A DNA stretch of 64,000 bases from Butyriboletus loyo (Eukaryota; Basidiomycota; Agaricomycetes; Boletales; Boletaceae): positions 248,001 to 312,000 of the forward strand of contig JBBPSI010000006.1 of the NCBI GenBank assembly GCA_038093515.1. Direction: 5' to 3'. The notes under the pieces are model-generated. The model ran no database searches, was not told where the DNA came from, and worked only from the letters and a program-made list of their open reading frames with translations. The position numbers and the translations under genes were made by a program. How positions within the stretch are numbered: position 1 is the first letter of the stretch; each line of letters opens with the position of its first letter. This document shows, in pieces, positions 58,205 to 64,000 of this stretch.

Positions 58205-59850
58205 ATGGCGCCGGTTGGAAAGCTTTACTCGGTCCCTCAAATGCGCCAGACCAAAGTCGTGCGTATTACTGCACGTAAACACTCGATGTCTTCCCTGACG
58301 TGGCACAGATCAAGAGCGTCGCTGCTCTTGGAGGCGTCGAAATCGAAATCGTTGCTGATTACAAGCATTTCGAGGACAACAAAAAACCTGACTTTCTCGC
58401 AAAGTTCCCCCACGGAAAGATCCCCGCTCTCGAGGGCCCGAATGGTTTCAACCTCACCGAGGGTGCTACGATTGCCCGCTACCGTGCGTCTTTTCTTCCC
58501 CTTGACCGCAGATCGCTCGATGCGATCGGGAAAGACGAAATTTATTTACTCAGTTATCCCTGTCTTAACTCGCAATGTCGATTCACGATAAACATCCGAC
58601 CCTTACCCATCCCTTCTATCATCTACGCCGATCGCAAACTAATGCCATCCTCACAGTTGCAACCCTCTCGTCAAACGCTAACCTCCTAGGTACATCCATA
58701 GAGGAGAAAGCGCTTGTTGAACAATGGGTCCATTTTGGTGAATCTGAGATCGACATCTCAACACAGATTACCAACCAGCTGCTTAGGGGCACCTTCGTGT
58801 ACAACAAGGCTGTACGTCCTTCCTTCCCCCACATTGCAAATCTCACTTCTTTACAGATCCACAACACCGTCATCGAGAGCCAAATTCGGGCTCTCAACAC
58901 CCTCGAGGCACACCTATCGACACGCACTTTTGTCGTTGGCGAGCGCATCACCGTCGCTGACCTCACCATCGCTTCCGCCGTCTTCCGTGCCGTCAGTCTC
59001 ACCATTGATGCCGTAGCCCGTTCGAAACTCGTTAACACCATCCGCCACCTCGAGACGATCGCCAACCACCCCCAGTTAAAGGGGATCTTCGGTGACGTCG
59101 TATACGTTGAAAAAGCAGTCCAGTATGTCCCTCCCAAGAAAGAGACAAAACCTGCACCTGCCCCCGCCGCACCAAAGGAAAAGAAGGAGAAAGAAAAGGC
59201 AAAGAAGGAAGACGAGGAGGAGGAAGACGACGGCAATCTCGTCCCCGAAGAGCCAAAAGCCAAGAACCCGCTCGATCTCCTGCCTAAATCGTCCTTTAAC
59301 CTCGAGGATTGGAAACGCGCATACTCCAACAAGGACACTCGTGGACCTGATGGTGCTCTCGAGTGGTTCTATGCCAAGTACGTCCCTGCGTTGGTCTCTC
59401 GCCCCAGATTTCGCTGAGTACCCGCGCGAACAGCTTCGACAAGGAAGGCTTCTCAGTCTGGCGAGTCGACTTCAAGTACAACGAGGAGCTCACCCTCGTA
59501 TTTATGTCCTCCAACCAAATCGGAGGCTTCTTCAACCGTCTTGAGGCTTCTCGTAAATACCTTTTCGGCTCTGTGGGTGTCCTTGGAGAGCCCAACGCAT
59601 CCGTCGTTTCGGGTGTATTGATCCTCCGGGGTCAGGATGTCACACCCGTTGTTGATTGTGCGCCCGACTGGGAGAGCTTCAACTACAAGAAGCTGGATCT
59701 GGACGACGAGGACGACAAGAAGTTCTTCGAGAGTGGGCTTGCTTGGGATTTGGAGATCGATGGTAAGGTCTGGAAGGATGGCAAGAATGTGAGTCGCGCG
59801 CTTCCTCGCGTTGAGCGCTCGGATAGTGACACCCTCTTTAGTTCAAGTAA
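58205..59850 (+). CDS. Translation elongation factor eEF1B gamma (EF-1 gamma)
   Basis: Six exons: 58205-58258, 58309-58483, 58657-58811, 58857-59377, 59434-59788 and 59842-59850; 422 residues, the usual length. The N-terminal half is a GST-like fold (KLYSVPQMRQTKV, KFPHGKIPALEGPNGFNLTE, RYLATLSSNANLLG, LVEQWVHFGESEID, and VVGERITVADLTIASAVFRA). A Lys/Glu-rich charged linker follows. The EF1G domain then reads NPLDLLPKSSFNLEDWKRAY, FSVWRVDFKYNEELTLVFMS, NQIGGFFNRLEASRKYLFGS and WDLEIDGKVWKDGKNFK. The last exon is 9 nt and encodes Phe-Lys-stop. The protein scaffolds the eEF1B exchange complex with the alpha subunit encoded at 26394-27392. Intron 2 (173 nt) is the longest of the gene. Confidence 0.95.
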
Positions 59851-61366
59851 ATGAAGATATAATTAGATTAGATAGGTGTAGGTTTTTTGTGCTGTTATCA
59901 TGCGTAAGTTGCGTTTCCTCCTCTACACGGCCAGATCGCCAACATAAACGATGCTTGTACCACTGATGTAGATTTGCTCGACGCTCGATTCTCAGGTGTA
60001 CTAGTGTCGTTGGACTAAAAAAATCGCAGTTATATCAATAGTCGACGACTTTTAGGTACTTTTATAGAGACGGAAGTTTAATCGTTGATGTGACGGTCCC
60101 TCGAAACGGGTGGTTTGCCTCGAGACCCAAAGAAAGGTGTATCTATACCGATGCCATTATTGTTCCATTCAGACGTGAAAAAAGACGAGGTTTCGGTCGA
60201 AGGAACGTCTCGCAAGTAAGGCTCGCGTTCTGTAAATGCGCAAATCTCCCTAACCGATCCCACCGTAGTTGGGTATCGACTTGGCATCTCAGTCGCTGCG
60301 TCATGTAACGCCGACGTCAGGTTGCTCTGAGATGGCTAGCTTACCACAATCCTTCCTGCAACCACGAAACCCGTCCAAGTCATTGACAGGCAGTGGGATT
60401 TTGTGCTCTCAGACTTGTCAAAAAGAAAGATCGGGCCTCGGGACTTGCAGTCGAGAGGGATGTGATGCCGTGCCTCCAACCGAGGCTTGAATCAAAGTCG
60501 CTCTTTTTTATTATAGGGACGTCCTGTTCAGCAAAAAGTTCAGCTCGCAGTTCGAGGTGCACCGCCGAAACCAACTGCTGAACTGTCCTCACAAAGTTCG
60601 ACGACTGAAGCGACTTGCCTCGGCACTTTGGCAACGTCGGACCTTGAAAGCGTTACACCTTCGTTCCGCTCGTACTCTCTTAGACTCTTTGGAGTACCTA
60701 AAACGCCGCGCGCAACGCAGACGAAGCAGCAAAAGCAAAGCGGAAGCCACGGCAATGGTCAACAAGAACCACTCAGCCAAGTCTCGTGCTTCGAAAGGCA
60801 AAACCAAGCCGTCGACAAAGGAAAATAACGGTCCTGCTGCGGAGCTGCAGGCGAGAAAAAAAGGACCGTGGTCGTCTCGTGGGTATACCTCCCACGACGT
60901 AACGGCGTATTCACGAAATTTTCTCAAGGTGATCCAAGCCACCTCACTGACTCCCGCGACGTGAACTTTTTGCTGAACAAGACATGAACTCCTATTACGA
61001 TTGACCGACTACTTACAAAAGCTTACGTAAGCGAGCAAAGTGGTTTACCTTCGCTCGTGGCAGCTCTATTTGCTGGCAGGCCCTCGAAGCCTGAAAGTTG
61101 ACAACTCGTTCCTATCTCACATAGGAAAAGGCTATTGGTCCCGACACCAGCAAGCGACGCTACCTCGTCCAACTGGCCGCCGAGTGTGATTGTGTGTACC
61201 TAATAACCGCTCGCTAGATCTTCTCCGGCTCGACACTTTCACGCTGTCAACACAAGCACGTACCATTTCCCATCATGTCTACCCATATCTCTCCGTATTT
61301 AAGATGGCAGTCCTCTACTGGACTGTTTTTTTTTTCATTCCTTGGACTTTTGCATCGCATAGGACG
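59851..61366. other. Intergenic, no gene called
   Basis: About 1.5 kb. A 135-codon plus-strand frame (60557-60964), Lys/Arg/Ser-rich, overlaps a minus-strand frame of similar length (60942-60589). Neither shows a domain or splice partners. The right end contains the leader of the ICMT-like gene; an in-frame upstream Met at about 61304 could also be a start. Confidence 0.45.
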
Positions 61367-62195
61367 ATGGCGACAACGAGATTGTTGCTTCTCCTCGTCT
61401 CGGCGATCGCTCAGCAGTATGCGTTCACAGCGCCCAGCGCCCGACCTCCTTCTGAGGAACTACGCGAACTACGCGGCGCAGAACACGCAATACCCTATGT
61501 CGTTGTAATCTTGAGCGTGCGCATCCGAGTCGCCGTCTGAACCTATGCATGCTAACTTGTCCCTATCCATCTTCTGAATGTAGGCTATGACATGGTCCCG
61601 GGCGTTCCTCGAGGGCTCGGTCCTCTTCGCGCTGACTGGTTACTGCCCACGCGCCCTTGCCCACGCTCTCCTTCACGCTCTCCTTCCCACCTCCCTTACC
61701 TCAGACCTTCCCACTGCCCTCACCTCGCTCACCGCCCTCACCCCCACCTTCCTCACCGGAGTCCTCCTCATTCTCACCGGCGCCTTCCTCCGTGCGCGCT
61801 GCTATTACATCCTCGGTCCGCGCTTCACCTATGAACTCAGCATCCGCCCCTCCCACACGCTCGTCACGGAGGGCGTGTACGGGGTCATACGGCATCCGAG
61901 TTATACGGCGGTCCTGGTGATCGTGGCGGGGTGGTTGCTCTCTGCGTTCGATCGACAGGGGCCGGTCGTGGCTGTGTGTGCGGGATGCGTTCAGATGTTC
62001 GGTTGGGATGGGAGTGGGAGCACGAGGATGACCAGCGTATTGGCGTGCGTGTGGGTGACGGTGCTGGGCGGGCTATGGCTGACTGTGAGCAAGCGCATGG
62101 ACAAGGAGGACGCGATGCTCGAACATAATTTTGGGGAGGAGTGGCGGACGTGGGCGAGGAGGGTACCCTATCGCTTGGTCCCTGGTGTATATTGA
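61367..62195 (+). CDS. Isoprenylcysteine carboxyl methyltransferase-like protein (ICMT/Ste14 family)
   Basis: Two exons: 61367-61516 and 61584-62195; 253 residues. The start MATTRLLLLLVSAIAQQYAF is followed by the Pro/Glu linker (PSARPPSEELRELRG) seen in Agaricomycete members. Several hydrophobic helices follow (LTALTPTFLTGVLLILTGAF and others). The cofactor-binding C-terminal motif reads LVTEGVYGVIRHPSYTAVLV, and later LEHNFGEEWRTWARRVPYRL as in ICMT proteins. In the ER such enzymes methylate the prenylated C-terminal cysteine of Ras/Rho proteins and fungal lipopeptide pheromones. Fungi often have several paralogues, so this need not be the main Ste14. Exon 2 is noticeably GC-rich. Confidence 0.85.
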
Positions 62196-63185
62196 ACGGT
62201 TTCCGGCGTCCAAAAGCGGACGCGATGTCGGAAGGATGACATTATCATCTTTCGAGACGAATGCTTTTTAACCGCTGGCCACCAGGGATGTCAAGCAAGA
62301 ACGACTGGGGTAGATCGTCATGATGTACAGGACAAAATTTATGGATCCAGTCGACAATGTCGCCACAAGTATATTTCATTGGATCTTTGGACTTGACGTT
62401 CTTCTAATTCATGTTACAATCACAAGTGCTTTACGTTGTCGCTCCGCTGTTGGAGCAGTTTTACTTTTCGTGGAGAGTTTTACCGACGACGGGATGATCT
62501 GAACGAACTCTAAACTGGCAGCTCTCACTTGCGTGGGTCTTCCGATTACTAGGATACCCATTCGGGCTCTACTCCAACTACCACGGCTCTTTTACAGAAC
62601 TTTGTGAAAAGGGGTCACAGTGATTCTGCGACACGCGTGACATTCATTCCATACTCGAACCTCGCCGACTAGTACCTCTCGTATGCTGCAGGAAGCAATG
62701 CACCACCCGACTTGTCGACCGCCGCGCACTGGCAACCCTCGTGCGACGTGGTGATCGAGGAGTCACTCAATCCCAGTCGCTTGTATTCGTTAGTCACGTT
62801 ATCGTTTCAAAGCTCGACGTGGTCCGCTGAGTCATCGATGCCCCCTGCAGACATTGTGGCTCGGATCTCTTCAAGTTCTAGCGTCGTTCGCACAGATCGC
62901 GACGCTTTGGATTTGTCACAACATTTTGCGTGAGCATTTCCAGGACAGACTCCAATCTTCCTGTGTTCATTGAGACATTCGCATGATACGATGGGCCGTG
63001 ACGACATTGTGGCCCTTCTCGTCGCAGCGATCATTCAACAGATATTGGTATTGGTATTCTTCCCATTCGTGTGCGTTACATATGTACGTCTTGGGATCTT
63101 TTTTTTCTGTTTCGTACTCGTAGCCGACCGTCGCACGAGCAGGCGTAGTGTCAACACCGAACCGATTCACGGCTCGAAGCTTCAC
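62196..63185. other. Intergenic, no gene called
   Basis: About 1 kb between the 3' end of the ICMT-like gene (plus) and the 3' end of UTP10 (minus). Short open frames at 62712-62933 (plus) and 63034-62807 (minus) overlap and have no features. Confidence 0.5.
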
Positions 63186-64000
63186 TTACATGCCACTAAT
63201 ACTCCCTGCCACGCTCTCGACTGCATTCTTGAGATGATGTGCTTCCCGGACGACGCTGTCGTTTTCGTCCTCTGCACACTCGGAAATGAACGTCGCTGTC
63301 TCACCCACGAATCCTATCAAGGGGAGGGGAAGGGAAGGGAAGGGAAAAAAACAGTCGAGTTTTCCTGATCGGCCAACGCTCGTGTACGAACAACAGCGTG
63401 ATGACGTACCCATCAATTTACCTCCCTCGGCTTTCCACATCTCCGTCGTGCACTCCAACGCCAAGATACGGACGCGAGCGTCCTCGGAACGGGTGTGCAT
63501 CAGCAGTTCGAGGTTGAGGCGCTTGAGAAGGTCAGAGGACGTATTGGGAACGTGTGCGACCACGGAAAGAAGACACGACACCAAGCATCGTGGCGGCGTG
63601 TTCGGTGGTTCCGTCTCCGAGGAAGCGGTCACCCCCGGGGGCGACGATGGGGTGGGCAAGTGCACAGCGATAGGTACTTGGGCCAGCACGTGTGGAACGA
63701 GGGTAGATAACTTGTCTTCACGCCAGAAAACTGCATAAAGGAGAGGTTTTTGGGGCTAAAGTTGGGGATGATACAATCAACGAACGTACCTCCGTCGTCG
63801 GCTTCAAGGGACTTTGTCAACACGGTGATGACCCCCGACCACAACGCAAAGTCCGTCGGAGCGGTTTTCGATGAGGAAGAGGAACTAAAGCATTGTAATA
63901 CCTCTGTGAGAGGACGCAACAGCGTGGACATGTATGGATTCATCAACCCCTGTGGATAATCAGCCAAACGTTCAGCATACCATAGACCATACTCGTGCGA
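63186..64000 (-). CDS. UTP10: U3 snoRNP protein UTP10 (HEATR1), C-terminal part (runs off right edge)
   Basis: The last three exons are visible: from the edge (or an acceptor near 63951) to 63790, then 63730-63410, then 63313-63186. Phases match. The text reads LMNPYMSTLLRPLTEVLQCF, FALWSGVITVLTKSLEADDG, VFWREDKLSTLVPHVLAQVP, LELLMHTRSEDARVRILALE then CTTEMWKAEGGKLMGFVGET, and AEDENDSVVREAHHLKNAVE plus SVAGSISGM-stop. This is the conserved C-terminus of UTP10/HEATR1, after the BP28 C-terminal domain. UTP10 is a very large HEAT-repeat protein of the small-subunit processome (t-UTP group) that acts in the nucleolus in rRNA transcription and early 18S processing. The rest lies to the right of the window. 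Its last intron carries a purine-rich GGGAA tract on the plus strand. Confidence 0.9.
63321..63346 (+). repeat. GGGAA-type tandem tract inside the last UTP10 intron
   Basis: About 25 bp of ggggagggga followed by three agggaa units. On the coding (minus) strand it is the polypyrimidine tract immediately before the 3' splice site, so it probably helps splicing rather than having a separate role. Confidence 0.7.

Noticed and set aside
60557..60964. Basic 135-codon plus-strand frame
   Set aside because: Overlaps a 117-codon minus-strand frame; low complexity and no family resemblance.
63321..63346. GGGAA tract considered as a telomere-like or regulatory repeat
   Set aside because: It is the polypyrimidine tract of the last UTP10 intron when read on the coding strand.
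1..64000. CRISPR arrays, rRNA, bacterial operons, transposon terminal repeats
   Set aside because: The DNA is spliced eukaryotic sequence. No regularly spaced repeats, transposase or reverse-transcriptase motifs or long terminal repeats were seen.

Overview
The window looks like nuclear DNA of a filamentous basidiomycete, most likely an Agaricomycete. Genes are broken by many short introns, about 45-65 nt, with gt..ag ends and ctnay-type branch sites. The protein families fit this too: the DUF6606/DUF3638-type giant protein, a divergent basidiomycete G-alpha, a DUF7729 GPI-type protein, expanded F-box-like and kinase-like families, and C-14 sterol reductase. All assignments come from reading the sequence and from family memory; no database search was possible. 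Exon junctions were chosen so that reading frames and conserved motifs join.

Layout. 1-3870 (-): 5' part of a giant DUF6606-type gene that runs off the left edge. 4407-6455 (-): secreted TIM-barrel glycosidase-like protein. 7724-9199 (+): SET5/SMYD-like lysine methyltransferase. 10531-11848 (-): Cbf1/USF-like bHLH factor, divergent from a degenerate G-alpha gene (12407-14388, +). 14662-17048 (-): endosomal Na+/H+ exchanger. 17290-18804 (-): mitochondrial insertase Oxa1. 20009-21026 (-): DUF7729 GPI-type surface protein.

23.4-37.2 kb is an accessory-looking block. It holds three paralogous F-box-like genes (23469-25501 -, 29851-31879 +, 32064-33930 +), of which the middle one has a disrupted F-box, and a kinase-like gene (35257-37193 +). 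The housekeeping eEF1B-alpha gene (26394-27392 -) sits among them. 38650-40198 (+): Cdc20/Cdh1-type APC/C activator. 42986-44892 (+): conserved serine/proline-rich protein. 44.9-50 kb is gene-poor and contains a very small Zn2Cys6 gene.

50.0-64 kb is dense housekeeping sequence: ALKBH6-like dioxygenase, ERG24 sterol reductase, an SDR oxidoreductase followed by two inverted decayed copies of itself, ORC2 and eEF1B-gamma sharing a 119-bp head-to-head promoter, an ICMT/Ste14-like methyltransferase, and the 3' end of UTP10 at the right edge.

Functional links. Both the exchange-factor (alpha) and scaffold (gamma) subunits of eEF1B lie here about 31 kb apart, and both end in terminal exons of 8-9 nt. 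ORC2 (replication licensing) and the Cdc20-like factor (APC/C) are cell-cycle genes. ERG24 is an ergosterol enzyme and ICMT matures prenylated signalling proteins. I see no tRNA, rRNA, CRISPR array or intact transposon.
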